DNA of 64,000 nucleotides from Akkermansia biwaensis (GTDB lineage: Bacteria; Verrucomicrobiota; Verrucomicrobiia; Verrucomicrobiales; Akkermansiaceae): contig NZ_AP025943.1 of assembly GCF_026072915.1 (NCBI RefSeq), positions 496,001 through 560,000 on the forward strand, read 5' to 3'. Both the position numbers and the translations under genes were made by a program. How positions within the stretch are numbered: position 1 is the stretch's first letter; each line of letters opens with the position of its first letter. Positions 1 through 9,092 of this stretch are shown in pieces. The notes under the pieces were generated by a model. The model searched no databases. It worked only from the letters and a program-made list of their open reading frames with translations, and had not been told where the DNA came from.

Positions 1-1065
1 GATCAGCGTAAGGTCGTCCGGATAAAGCCCGGCACGCCACTCGCTGGCGAAGCCGCCCGGTTCTTCAATGCGGAACGTCTGCAGCATCCTCTGGGCCACT
101 TCCGGATGGTCTTCATCAACACCGCGGGCCACCAGAGTATCCTCTTCCAGGAAAGACCAGGAAAGCTTCCATGTCTTGATGGGAACGGCGTTATTGCGGA
201 CGGTGTAGATACCGTCGTTGCGGCGCCCCGTCACATCCTCCGGAGCATACCAGTTGATGCGCTGGACGTCTCTCAGGTCCAGCAGGCCGTCCGTTTTATT
301 CCAGACCTGTTTTAGGCTGTACCAGGAAAGAGAGTTGAAGGATTCAACTTCGGAAGAAGGCCTTGAGTCATTTTCCGACCAGACAACCTGTAATTCCTCA
401 GCCAGTTCCGCAGCGGTAATTTTCACGCCCAGCGGTGTGATGATATGTTGTAACAAAGGGAAATTGGGACGGAACCGGATGATGGTCCCGTCTCCCAGCA
501 CTTCCTCCAGATAGGCCGTGCCATCCACCGTGACGCGCCGCATCCTGTCGTTAAACTGCCCGGAACTCCCGTACGGCACGGCTGCACCCCCGGAGAGACT
601 TGCCGAGGCAAAGTCGTAATAACGGGGAAAACCTCGTTCCGTCTTTACCACTGCCTGGGAAACATCGTCCGGCTCCGGACTGCCGCCGGAGACATTTGGA
701 GCCTCCACCACTTCCAACCGCCGCTGGGAAACATGCTGGTACTGGAACGCCCTGCCCCAGCACAAGCTGGCATCCATCATATTCAAGTTCAGCATCAGAC
801 GTCCTCCGCTCAATTCGGACCATTTGGCAAACCGTCCGAATTCAATGGAAAAATCCACGCTATTGTTATCCGTACTGGCCGTTCCCGAATCGCCTTCTCC
901 TCAAGGGCACGGATATTCCGTTTCCGGCCCCACGGGGCTGACGGGGTACCAGGTGTTGGGCCACGGCATGGGGGAAAAATCATCATCAGAGGCCATGGCC
1001 GCAGGATAATGTTGAAGGTCTCCGGACTGTTCCGGAACTGGCAGGTAATTATCGTTTTTGTTCAT
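1..1065 (-). pseudogene. RHS-like protein, 5' part, with in-frame stop
   Basis: One minus-strand frame is open from the window edge up to 900 and is continued upstream, in the same frame, by a further 54 codons starting with ATG at 1065. The two parts are separated only by a TGA at 903-901. Upstream of the stop the peptide ends in ETEYPCP; downstream it runs on as GEGDSGTASTDNN and later FSIEFGRFAKW. The product has hydrophilic, aromatic-rich stretches (VDGTAYLEEVLGDGTIIRF) reminiscent of the N-terminal region of RHS/YD-repeat surface or toxin-delivery proteins, but no YD repeat lies inside the window, so the family call is tentative. A single base change (for example TCA to TGA) would explain the stop. 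The first ATG after the stop lies about 35 codons further on. The 3' end lies outside the window. Confidence 0.5.
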
Positions 1066-1159
1066 CTTGCTTTTCGTTGAATGTTTGCATCCGCCGGGAA
1101 AAGTGGAAAAACGCCGCCGGGCCTTTCCCTGAACCCATTCCCGGAGAATACGGTTATTG

Positions 1160-1948
1160 TTATTCAGCGGCGGCCTCGGAATTATCGGAAGTGCGGGGAA
1201 CACCAAGCGTGCGGCGCAGGCACCTCATGACGGAAATCCGTGCAGAGCGCGCCACCTTGTCCTGGTAGCGCCGGCTCATGGAAACCACATCCATGTCCGC
1301 CAGGGATTCCGCAGACGGGAAAGTCATCCAGTTGTAATGTCCCCACAGGGGCCCTCCGGAGCCGCGCGTCCATGCCTTGGCGAGCAGCGGCGCTCCATCC
1401 GGGAACAAGGCGGTAAACGCCCCCAGCACCACCGCGCCTTCCGGACACTTCATCGTGGAGGAAGACTGTTCCAAATGCTGGAGGATGGCTTGCAAAACCG
1501 TGGGTTTCAAAGCATACAGTTCATTGCTCAGCAAACCGGAGCGCAGGCAGGTACCGCAGAGTCCGGAGCCGGAGCGTCCAAAATTCCTCAGGAAATCGGC
1601 GCACAGGACCAGATTGTCCGGTTTGGTGCGCACCAGCACATCCTCCGGATGCCGTATGGACTGGGCCATCAGGGAAAGGATGGAGACCGCATGGTCTGAA
1701 GACGTGTGCGTTTCTTTCAAAAGCTTCCATCCCACGGACAGGGGCCGCAGTACTTCCTTCACGGTCTGGGGGCACGGAGCCCGCTCGTCGTCCAGAACGA
1801 CAATGCCCGCTTCCGGAGTGCTCCAGCGGATGCATTGGACCGCCTCCACCAGCAGAGGGGCATTATTCGCTTTACAGGGAATGAAAAACGTCATTCCCGG
1901 CTGTTCCGCAGGCATACCCTGCGCAGATTCTGATATGGACTGATTCAT
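1160..1948 (-). CDS. hypothetical protein, possibly GT-A glycosyltransferase-like
   Basis: 262 residues from ATG at 1948. No signal peptide or membrane segment is visible. After a short polar leader the sequence reads MTFFIPCKANNAPLLVEAV and then GIVVLDDE. A beta strand, a loop, and a strand ending in acidic residues resembles the start of nucleotide-diphospho-sugar transferase folds. VRTKPDNLVL in the middle could be a degenerate metal-binding region, but no clean DXD motif is seen. It lies just upstream of the RHS-like gene on the same strand, with 94 bases between them. Function is not established; the glycosyltransferase idea is an inference from the fold-like pattern only. Confidence 0.55.
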   Translation of the reverse strand: MNQSISESAQGMPAEQPGMTFFIPCKANNAPLLVEAVQCIRWSTPEAGIVVLDDERAPCPQTVKEVLRPLSVGWKLLKETHTSSDHAVSILSLMAQSIRHPEDVLVRTKPDNLVLCADFLRNFGRSGSGLCGTCLRSGLLSNELYALKPTVLQAILQHLEQSSSTMKCPEGAVVLGAFTALFPDGAPLLAKAWTRGSGGPLWGHYNWMTFPSAESLADMDVVSMSRRYQDKVARSARISVMRCLRRTLGVPRTSDNSEAAAE

Positions 1949-2491
1949 ATGGATGATGGTTCAATTGAAATGATGCCTCGCATCGGCTCCATTTCTCCCA
2001 TCATCTGTTGAAAACGCACCTTGTTCCTCAGGGCCTAGCCCGTTGATTCCAAAACTATTGAAACAATCATCAAGTGGCATGAGCCCTCCGTGGCAGGCTC
2101 TTCCCCCCACAAAACCGGAACACGGCGCGGCATGACTACTCCATCCGCATCCCAACCGAGCAGGAATCTTCTCATATCTCCCTCTCAACGCCCTTCACGT
2201 TTTCAATCATCAACCCTGCTTAAGTATTCCCTCCAACTACTCCATCCCCCGTCGGACAGAATGAACATTTCAGGAATTGCCTGCTCCATCACTTCAATTC
2301 ATTCGCCAGCCCTTCGGCGAGCCCTTTCTCCATGGTTCATAAAAAACACTCGCGCTCAGGGGACACAGCCGCAGAACAAACCCCGCCTGCTCCCCGGAAC
2401 ATATACGACTGCCATGCGCCGTAATACCGGGAATCCGGAACGGACGCACTCAAAAACGGGAAAAGGGGCCGCCTTCTCTCTTCCCGGAAAA
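1949..2491. other. intergenic stretch, no gene seen
   Basis: 543 bases between two minus-strand genes. Short open frames exist on both strands but none has a recognisable product or a convincing ribosome binding site. A few weak GC-rich hairpins occur, for example around 2301-2320, without a T-run. Confidence 0.5.
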
Positions 2492-3052
2492 TCACTTATC
2501 CTGCTCGTTGGAATGTTCCGGACCGGGGCCTTCCAGCTCGGCGGTAGCTCCCCGTTCCGGAGGCGGAGCCACCTCCAGAAATGTTTCAGTCACGGTTTCC
2601 GACGAATCGTCCGGTTTGATCACGACGGAGACGACACGATCCACCGCTTCACAAGAATCCGGGCACATCTCCTTTTTGGCCTCATTCACGGCACGAAGGG
2701 CAGTACGCTGGAATTCGTGCGTATGCACATCCGCCTGCTTCATGACCGGGGCCAGAATCATTCCCTGGTAAATAACCGCACCGATGATGACTACCAGGGC
2801 AATACATCCGCAAGTCAACGCCCCTTTGGCCATGCAGTAGGTTCTATTGTCATTCCGCCTCACCGCGACGACTCCCAGAACCACGGACAAAATGGCACAA
2901 AGCAGCCCGGGAATAACTGCCACCCAACCCAGACACGGAAGAAAGGCGAGAAGGGCGAGTACCAATCCGATAATACCTAACACCAGCGCCGCAATCGGCG
3001 AAACAGGCTCGCGAACAGGACGAATTCCGTCCGAATCATTTGACTTGTCCAT
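2492..3052 (-). CDS. DUF4190-like small membrane protein
   Basis: 186 residues. Residues about 18-62 form a double hydrophobic hairpin (SPIAALVLGIIGLVLALLAF, then CLGWVAVIPGLLCAILSVVL), the pattern of DUF4190/TM2-type proteins. A third hydrophobic segment follows at about 76-98. The C-terminal 85 residues are soluble, acidic at the end, with a CPDSC pair. Paralogous to the protein at 3784-4242: both share FxPCLGWVAxIP. It probably sits in the inner membrane; no enzymatic motif is visible. ATG at 3052 is the only reasonable start. Role unknown. Confidence 0.75.
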   Translation of the reverse strand: MDKSNDSDGIRPVREPVSPIAALVLGIIGLVLALLAFLPCLGWVAVIPGLLCAILSVVLGVVAVRRNDNRTYCMAKGALTCGCIALVVIIGAVIYQGMILAPVMKQADVHTHEFQRTALRAVNEAKKEMCPDSCEAVDRVVSVVIKPDDSSETVTETFLEVAPPPERGATAELEGPGPEHSNEQDK

Positions 3053-3364
3053 AATTCATTTTTTCATTGGCATTTCCCATTCGGGAAACGTTCTTGAAAG
3101 TAAAGAATTCGGACAAAAACTGTCAAGGTGCCTTTCCGTTACGCATAAAACGCCATGGTTGCTTCCAGGGACATCAGGTCCCCCGCACGCCTCCGCCGGA
3201 TGATACCGCAACACCGGGAAACAAAAACAATTATTGAAATTTAAGAAATGTTGGAAATCAGATTTTCCTGCCTTATGAACTCCCTCTCTTCATGACGGGA
3301 ATTAAATGAAAGAACATGACGTCACAGCCCGGCAAACAAGGAAAATCCCTGAAATGGCACCCAT
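3053..3364. other. intergenic stretch, no gene seen
   Basis: 312 bases of mixed composition, AT-rich near 3220-3260, upstream of the minus-strand gene at 2492-3052. It presumably carries that gene's promoter, but no confident -35/-10 pair could be picked. Confidence 0.45.
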
Positions 3365-3700
3365 TCACCGTTCCCGCAGGCCGGAATCCATATCCTTTCC
3401 TCTGCGCCTCTTCATCAACACCCACAACACGTAAATCACGGCGGCTCCGCCGTTGAGCAGGCCGATGGAGAACCAGAACGGGGCTCCCTTGTTCCATTCC
3501 CACGCCTCGCGTACATGGCCGTTCGCCATTTCTGCATAACCGCGGGTCATGCCGCACAGGGGACATTCCTGATGGGGGACGGCAACGGCAGCGGCTATGG
3601 AATTCATCCCTCCCGGACTAATCAGCAAAGCCATGACGGAAGGGATCAGCAGCATAAGGGACAATCCCGCCCACACGGGGAGCCATACTTTCCTGATCAT
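3365..3700 (-). CDS. DUF2752 domain membrane protein
   Basis: About 111 residues from ATG at 3700; a longer form from ATG at 3748 adds 16 polar residues and is less likely because the hydrophobic N-terminus would be buried. Two membrane segments flank the family hallmark CPLCGMTRGYAEMANGHVREA, matching the C-P-x-C-G-x-T-R and G-x-x-x-x-A pattern of DUF2752. The C-terminus is basic (MKRRRGKD). It lies between two DUF4190-like paralogues on the same strand, and proteins of these types are often encoded together. Molecular function is unknown; a membrane-associated accessory role is likely. Confidence 0.75.
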   Translation of the reverse strand: MIRKVWLPVWAGLSLMLLIPSVMALLISPGGMNSIAAAVAVPHQECPLCGMTRGYAEMANGHVREAWEWNKGAPFWFSIGLLNGGAAVIYVLWVLMKRRRGKDMDSGLRER

Positions 3701-3783
3701 GCCGAACAAATCATGGCGGGAATGCCTGACATCCCCGCCATGTAACATATAAATGATCCGGGGAAAAACCTCCTTCCCGGCCT

Positions 3784-4242
3784 TTAAAGAGTATCGTACG
3801 TTTCTTCCCTTTCGGCGGCAGGCGCAGCGGGAGCGGCGGGGGCGTGAACCTGCCGCATCCGGCGGGATTCCCCTCTCTTCGGCATTTCCTTGGCCCCGTC
3901 ATCCACACACTTCTGAATTTCCATCCTGTGTTCTTCCGCGAAGGCGGAAGCGGAGCTGAACATCCATACCTGGGCTCCGCAGGCCGCCAACGTCAGCACG
4001 ATGGCAATAATGGAAACGACAAGCGCGCCCTTGGGAGACCCCTTGCTCACGGCCACAATGCTCATGATCAACGCGATAATGGCAAGAAGACCGGCGGGGA
4101 TCAGGGCTACCCAGCCCAGGCACGGGAAAAAGCCTATCAATGCAAGAACCAGGGCAATAATGCCGAGGACCAGGGCGGCCGTGCAGGAAGGGGAACCACT
4201 GCAGCAGGACGGATTTTGGGGGAAAGCGGGATCGTTCATCAT
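3784..4242 (-). CDS. DUF4190-like small membrane protein (paralogue)
   Basis: 152 residues from the first of two adjacent ATGs (4242, 4239), preceded by AGGA at a suitable distance. The N-terminal region carries paired cysteines (CCSG, PSC), followed by two closely spaced hydrophobic segments containing GFFPCLGWVALIP, shared with the protein at 2492-3052, and a third segment (ALVVSIIAIVLTLAACGAQV). The C-terminal tail contains an APAAPAAPAAE repeat and ends acidic. The tail is unrelated to that of the paralogue, so the membrane core is conserved while the cytosolic or periplasmic tail has diverged. Function unknown. Confidence 0.72.
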   Translation of the reverse strand: MMNDPAFPQNPSCCSGSPSCTAALVLGIIALVLALIGFFPCLGWVALIPAGLLAIIALIMSIVAVSKGSPKGALVVSIIAIVLTLAACGAQVWMFSSASAFAEEHRMEIQKCVDDGAKEMPKRGESRRMRQVHAPAAPAAPAAEREETYDTL

Positions 4243-4426
4243 CGTATTATTCCTATATGGGGTTGTTGAAATTCCTTCTTGGAATCGTTGTGTCCGTCCT
4301 ACTGGAATATCCATCTCCTGTCAAGATGCAAGCTCTGGCATCCCGGCGCTCCTGACTTGAAAAAAAACCCGCAAAACATCCATGCGAACGTATCGCCTTC
4401 CCGACCGGATGTCCCCATGACACCGC

Positions 4427-4957
4427 TCAAAGCAGCAGATAGCCCACCACAACGGCGCCAACGCCCAGTGCGGCGGTGAACAGCATCAATCTGCGCCTGC
4501 CGGGGCTTTTCCACATCAGGGCAATGCCCGTCACATAAGCCGCCAGCAGGGAAAAGGCGGCGCCCCATCCCAGGAAAGCAAACCACCATCCGGCCTTCCC
4601 CTTATGCACCAGCAGCAACTTGGGATACATGCCCGGAGACACCACCTTCGCGCGGAGCGCGTCCCCCTTCCTGATAAACAGCACATGGTCATTCGTCAAC
4701 GGACCCAGCACGTAATTCCCCTTGAACGGGCGCACTTTCCCCTCCGGCAGCGTGGCTCCCCGCCGTTCCAGTTCCCGAAGGGAAGCCTCGTACGGAGGAC
4801 GGTCGGTGCCGTCCAGTTCATGCACCGTCACGGTGGAGGTAAAATTCTCATCCGTACCGGCCAGATAAAGCAGGCCGGTGACGGCATACACCACCACCAT
4901 GGGAAGAAAAAACAGGCTCAGCACCAAATGCAGGGAACGGCTGGAAAAAACGTTCAT
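4427..4957 (-). CDS. PepSY-associated membrane protein
   Basis: 176 residues. An N-terminal membrane helix (LHLVLSLFFLPMVVVYAVTG) is followed by an extracytoplasmic domain of about 90 residues and then two more membrane segments at the C-terminus. This topology and the LHLVLSLFFLPMVVVYAVTGLL start fit the PepSY-TM family, which often accompanies iron reduction or uptake functions or modulates proteolysis. It lies 17 bases downstream of bioF on the same strand and could be cotranscribed. No metal-binding motif is obvious. The role is inferred from the family only. Confidence 0.6.
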   Translation of the reverse strand: MNVFSSRSLHLVLSLFFLPMVVVYAVTGLLYLAGTDENFTSTVTVHELDGTDRPPYEASLRELERRGATLPEGKVRPFKGNYVLGPLTNDHVLFIRKGDALRAKVVSPGMYPKLLLVHKGKAGWWFAFLGWGAAFSLLAAYVTGIALMWKSPGRRRLMLFTAALGVGAVVVGYLLL

Positions 4958-4974
4958 AAGGGATAATGAAAACT

Positions 4975-6141
4975 TTAATACGCGCTCCGCGGCAAATCCG
5001 CCAGTCTTTTCCCCAGCGCTTCTATCTGCTCGGGCTGGTGGGCCGCCGTCACCGTGATGCGCAGCCGGGCCGTTCCGCGCGGCACGGTGGGATAGCGTAT
5101 GGCGGGGGCCAGAAAACCCTGTTCCAGCAGTCTCTGCGCTGCGGAAAGGGCCGCCTCGTTCTCACCGATCACGACCGGAAAAATGGAAGAAACGGGCCTT
5201 CCCGGCGTCCCCAACGCTGCGGAAAGGGCTTCCGCCAAAGCGGAAACATGCCGGCGCAACGCCTTCCCCTCCTCTCCGCTGATAATCCGTACCGCAGCCA
5301 GCGCGGCGGCGGCCAGCGCGGGAGGCGGAGCCGTGGAATAAATCAGGGAGCGGGCGGAATTGATCATCACGTCAGCCCACGCCCGGGAACAGGCCACATA
5401 TCCCCCGCTCAGTCCGGCCGCCTTGCTCAGCGTACCCATCTGGAAATCCACTCCGGAGGAAACCCCCAGCTCTTCCGCCAGCCCGGCGCCATGTTCGCCC
5501 AGTACGCCGAATCCGTGGGCCTCGTCCACCAGCAGCAGGGCACCGAACTCATCCTTCAGGCGCACAAGCTCCCGGAGGGGGGCCCTGTCTCCGTCCATGC
5601 TGAACACGGACTCCGTCACCACCAGAATCCCCCCGGCAGGGTTGACGCGCCGGGCATGCTCCAGCTTCCTCCGCAGGGAATCCATGTCGTTATGAAGGAA
5701 CGTGGCCAGCCGCGCCCCGGAAAGCCGCGCTCCGTCAATCAGGCTGGCGTGGGACAGCTTGTCCATCACCACCGTATCATTCCCGTCCGCAATGGAGGCG
5801 ATCACCCCCACGGACGTGGCATAACCGGAGGAAAAACTCACGGCGGCCTCCGTTCCCTTCAGCTCCGCCAGGGCCTCCTCCAGTCCGGAATGGACCCGGC
5901 GCGTCCCCGTTACCAGGCGGGAGGCCATCGCGCCAGCCCCCCCGTCGCGCGCGCCTCTGGCAAAAGCTTCCACCAACGCCGGATGATGCGCCAGCCCCAG
6001 ATAATCGTTGCTGGCCAGATTCACCACTTCACGGCCGTCTTCCATGCGGGCCATCCCGCCGGGCAGACACTCCACATTCCGCAGGGAACGCAGCAGCCCG
6101 GCGGACTTCAACTCGGATAAAAACTGTTCAGGAATTTTCAT
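4975..6141 (-). CDS. bioF: 8-amino-7-oxononanoate synthase (BioF-like alpha-oxoamine synthase)
   Basis: 388 residues from ATG at 6141; a TTG at 6165 would add eight residues. PLP-dependent fold-type I enzyme that condenses an acyl-CoA or acyl-ACP with an amino acid (L-alanine plus pimeloyl donor in biotin synthesis). Visible hallmarks are SNDYLGL near the N-terminus, H in [11 protein letters not shown], the cofactor aspartate in DEAHGFG (about residue 206) and the Schiff-base lysine in [13 protein letters not shown] (about 240). The family also includes Kbl and serine palmitoyltransferase, which cannot be fully excluded, but length and motifs favour BioF. It starts 24 bases after the ketoacyl synthase stop, suggesting one operon in which the synthase supplies the acyl chain. 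Confidence 0.8.
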   Translation of the reverse strand: MKIPEQFLSELKSAGLLRSLRNVECLPGGMARMEDGREVVNLASNDYLGLAHHPALVEAFARGARDGGAGAMASRLVTGTRRVHSGLEEALAELKGTEAAVSFSSGYATSVGVIASIADGNDTVVMDKLSHASLIDGARLSGARLATFLHNDMDSLRRKLEHARRVNPAGGILVVTESVFSMDGDRAPLRELVRLKDEFGALLLVDEAHGFGVLGEHGAGLAEELGVSSGVDFQMGTLSKAAGLSGGYVACSRAWADVMINSARSLIYSTAPPPALAAAALAAVRIISGEEGKALRRHVSALAEALSAALGTPGRPVSSIFPVVIGENEAALSAAQRLLEQGFLAPAIRYPTVPRGTARLRITVTAAHQPEQIEALGKRLADLPRSAY

Positions 6142-6165
6142 ACTCGGGCATATCGGATACAGCAA

Positions 6166-7338
6166 TCAGGCATTCACGGACAAACTCAGCACCACGTTAT
6201 GGCCGCCCATGGACGCGGCGGACTTGACCAGCAGGCGCTCTCCTTCCAGAGCCGTTTCCGCCGCCGGGACGGCCCCTCCGCACGGGGAGCTCACCCAGCC
6301 GGGATTGGGCGGCAGGCTCCCTTCACGCACAAAAGCCAGCATCAGCGCCAACTCCAGAATGCCGCTGCCGCCGATCGCATGGCCCGTCCACGGCTTCATC
6401 ATCCTCAGGTCCGGCAGGCTGTCCCGGCCAAAAACAAGCTCCAGGGCATTCCGTTCGGACAGGGCATTCCCCGCCGTACCGCTGGCATGGGGACACACGG
6501 TCAGGGGCACCCTTCCATCCCATCCCTTCAGAACCCTTTCAAGCAGCTCCGCAAGGCGCTTCCCGTCGGGCGGCATGCCCAGCGGACTGAACGCGTCGGA
6601 ATTCACCACATAATCCCTCAAATGAATGCCCGGCTCCGCGGACATCTCCAGAGCCACGGCCGCCCCTCCCTCGGAAATGCACATCCCGTCCGCACCGGAA
6701 CCGTAGGGATCATTCACGCCATTCCGGGACAGCATGCCGGAAGCCCAGTACGTCCCCAGCAGCTCCCGGCACAGGGGAAGGTCCAGCCCCACAGCCAGGG
6801 CCCGCTTCACGACGCCCTGCCGCATCAGCATGCCCGCCATCCCCACGGCATCCAGCCCGGCGGCGCAGCCGCTTGCCAGCACATGGTAGGGACCGTGAAT
6901 GCCCAGCTCAATGCTCACGCAGGAGGCCAATTCGCTGTGCAGGGAATTGGGCACGGCCAGAATCTTCATGGGGCGCCTGCCGGGCCACGGACTCAGCCAG
7001 CCGGAGGCATTCCCGCGGGAACTGCCTACAACCAGCGCGGCGTCCTCCAGCTCGTGCGGCCCCCATCCGGCTTCCTCCACGGCCTGGCGGGCCAGAAGAA
7101 GAGCCAACTGGGACGCCGGGCCGTTCCGGCGGCTGCACAACATGCCCCGCTCCGGAATCCAGCCGCTACGGACATCACCCCAGGGATGCCCCGCACCCCA
7201 CAACTCCTTCAACGGCTTCAACACCTGGAGTCCCTGCCGGACGCCGCTGATATGAGCCTCCGCGCCCAGCCCGAATGCGGAAGCCAGGCCAAGCCCGCAA
7301 ACCCGCGGTTCCGCACAGCTGTTCCCCTCCGAAATCAT
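6166..7338 (-). CDS. beta-ketoacyl synthase (FabF/KAS II-type), probably acting with BioF
   Basis: About 390 residues from ATG at 7338; a GTG at 7365 is an alternative and neither has a strong ribosome binding site. The thiolase-fold triad can be seen: Cys in LASGCAAGLDAVG, His in CPHASGTAGNALS and His in KPWTGHAIGGSG, the last corresponding to the K-x-x-x-GH-x-x-G block of KAS I/II. It is therefore likely to be an active decarboxylating condensing enzyme working on acyl-ACP. It is diverged from the housekeeping FabF at 52121-53368 (CPHASGT instead of NTHGTST). Immediate linkage to the BioF-like gene suggests a role in making or extending its acyl substrate; this is inference. Confidence 0.75.
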   Translation of the reverse strand: MISEGNSCAEPRVCGLGLASAFGLGAEAHISGVRQGLQVLKPLKELWGAGHPWGDVRSGWIPERGMLCSRRNGPASQLALLLARQAVEEAGWGPHELEDAALVVGSSRGNASGWLSPWPGRRPMKILAVPNSLHSELASCVSIELGIHGPYHVLASGCAAGLDAVGMAGMLMRQGVVKRALAVGLDLPLCRELLGTYWASGMLSRNGVNDPYGSGADGMCISEGGAAVALEMSAEPGIHLRDYVVNSDAFSPLGMPPDGKRLAELLERVLKGWDGRVPLTVCPHASGTAGNALSERNALELVFGRDSLPDLRMMKPWTGHAIGGSGILELALMLAFVREGSLPPNPGWVSSPCGGAVPAAETALEGERLLVKSAASMGGHNVVLSLSVNA

Positions 7339-7754
7339 GACCCGGAAAAAGTACCCCGCCGCCACCCCGGAAACAAGCCCCGAATACGTCGGGAATAAAA
7401 GGCAATCCCATAAATATCTGCAGTAAGGCGAAAAGCCGAACTTATGGACACTACGGAAACTTTACGGCGGCATCTACCTGCTCTTGCGGAACACCTCCCT
7501 TCCGGCATAATCATTTGGGCTGAAAAGCCTTACTTCTCCCTCTTCGTTACTTCTCTTGACTCCCCTCCACAGGACAGGGGAAGAATAATCAGCCGCAAAA
7601 AACGGAAAACACAGAGAGGAAGGCATTCTTCCCCCAATGCGGGAAACATTTCACGGAAAGCATCAGCTTCCGCCGCTTTCCCATTCACAGCGGATGAAAA
7701 ACAGACCAGCCCCGCCTTCTTGAAAAACCGGAAAAACGTGGCAAACTCTTCTCC
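7339..7754. other. divergent intergenic region
   Basis: 416 bases between the minus-strand ketoacyl synthase and the plus-strand secreted hydrolase. It must hold both promoters. Overlapping open frames here lack similarity to anything recognisable and look like by-products of base composition. Confidence 0.4.
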
Positions 7755-9092
7755 ATGCCCTTGCAAACACTCTTCCGCAGCACCCTTCTTCTTCTCGCCT
7801 GCTGCCTGCCGGCATGGACGGCCTCCCCTTCCCCGGCGGCCTTCCAGCCTTCCGAATGGGCTGCCCTCCAATCGTCGCGCGCGGACCGTCGCCACACCTC
7901 CTCCCGCGGCATTGTCCAAACCATGCTGGAACAAGTGCGTCCGGCATGCGCCTTTCAGCCCGGCATGCCCCCTGAAAACTTCCCTTCATGGCGGGAACAG
8001 GTGCGCCAGGCCATGAAAAAGCTGATGAAATTCCCGGCCCTGCAGGAAATACATCCCCCCAGGCTCGTCAAAACCGTTCCACGGCAGGGATACAGGGTGG
8101 AAAAATGGGAAAGCTATCCTTTCCCGAACGCCGCCGTACCGTTTCTGGTACTCGTACCGGACTCCGCCACACCGCAGCGCCCCGCCCCCGTCCTCTTCTG
8201 CATTCCCGGGTCGGACCAGACCAAGGAGGAACTGGCGGCGGAGACATCCGCGGAACTGGAAAACGCCTCCCTTCCCCGGCCGGGTCCCAACGCCATGGCC
8301 TGGCACTATGTCCGGGAAGGCTGGGTGGCCGTCGTGGTGGACAACGCGGGCGCCGGAGAACAGGGGGACGCGGAACGTGCGGCCGGACGCGCCTCCCACG
8401 ACTACGACAACCTGGCGCGCCTCCTGCTGGAAATGGACTGGAGCTGGCTGGGCTACACATCCTACACGGACCAATGCATTCTGAACTGGGTGAAAAAACT
8501 CCCCTTCATACAAAAAAACCATATCATCCTCAGCGGCTTCTCCCTGGGCACGGAACCCATGATGGTTCTGGGAGTCCTCAACCCGGACATCTACGCCTTC
8601 GTGTACAACGACTTTCTGTGCCGTACGCTGGAACGGGCGCAAACCATGACCAAACCGTCCGCCAACGGCTCCCGCCCTGCGCCCAACTCCATCCGCCACC
8701 TGATACCCGGCTTCTGGCAGCAATTCGACTTCCCGGACATCGTCGCCTCCCTGGCTCCGCGCCCCGTCATCTGTACGGAAGGGGGGCTGGACCGGGACTT
8801 CGGCCTCATCGCGCAGGCCTACCGCATGGCGGGCAGGGAAGACGCCTTCCGCTTCCTGCACCAGCCGCGCTTTGCGGACCCCGCCAAACGCTGGCAGGGG
8901 GAACGCCTCCCCTCCGGACTGGACAGGACCGAATTCTTCCGCCTGGCCAACGTCGATCCGCGCAACCACTTCTTCAAAAAAGACGCCGTCATCCCGTGGA
9001 TCAAAAGCCTCCTGGACGCTGAACAAACCGCTGAACGCCCCGCAGATTCACAACAACCGGCGGCAGCCGCGGAATCCCCGGCCACCCCCTAA
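7755..9092 (+). CDS. secreted alpha/beta hydrolase (dienelactone hydrolase/acetyl xylan esterase-like)
   Basis: 445 residues. A signal peptide is clear (LFRSTLLLLACCLPAWTAS). The hydrolase core shows an oxyanion-region strand (APVLFCIPGSDQTKEEL), the nucleophile elbow GFSLG in LSGFSLGTEPM, an acidic residue in TEGGLDRDFG and a histidine in DPRNHFFKKD, a complete Ser-Asp-His set in the correct order. The family includes esterases such as the Abhydrolase_7 type, acting on acetylated glycans or other esters in the periplasm. The C-terminal 25 residues are Ala/Pro/Glu-rich. It converges with the SDR gene, the two stops overlapping by four bases. Substrate unknown. Confidence 0.78.
   Translation: MPLQTLFRSTLLLLACCLPAWTASPSPAAFQPSEWAALQSSRADRRHTSSRGIVQTMLEQVRPACAFQPGMPPENFPSWREQVRQAMKKLMKFPALQEIHPPRLVKTVPRQGYRVEKWESYPFPNAAVPFLVLVPDSATPQRPAPVLFCIPGSDQTKEELAAETSAELENASLPRPGPNAMAWHYVREGWVAVVVDNAGAGEQGDAERAAGRASHDYDNLARLLLEMDWSWLGYTSYTDQCILNWVKKLPFIQKNHIILSGFSLGTEPMMVLGVLNPDIYAFVYNDFLCRTLERAQTMTKPSANGSRPAPNSIRHLIPGFWQQFDFPDIVASLAPRPVICTEGGLDRDFGLIAQAYRMAGREDAFRFLHQPRFADPAKRWQGERLPSGLDRTEFFRLANVDPRNHFFKKDAVIPWIKSLLDAEQTAERPADSQQPAAAAESPATP

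Noticed and set aside
7444-8016. 190-codon plus-strand frame before the secreted hydrolase
   Set aside because: Overlaps the signal peptide region of the hydrolase in another frame; no domain.
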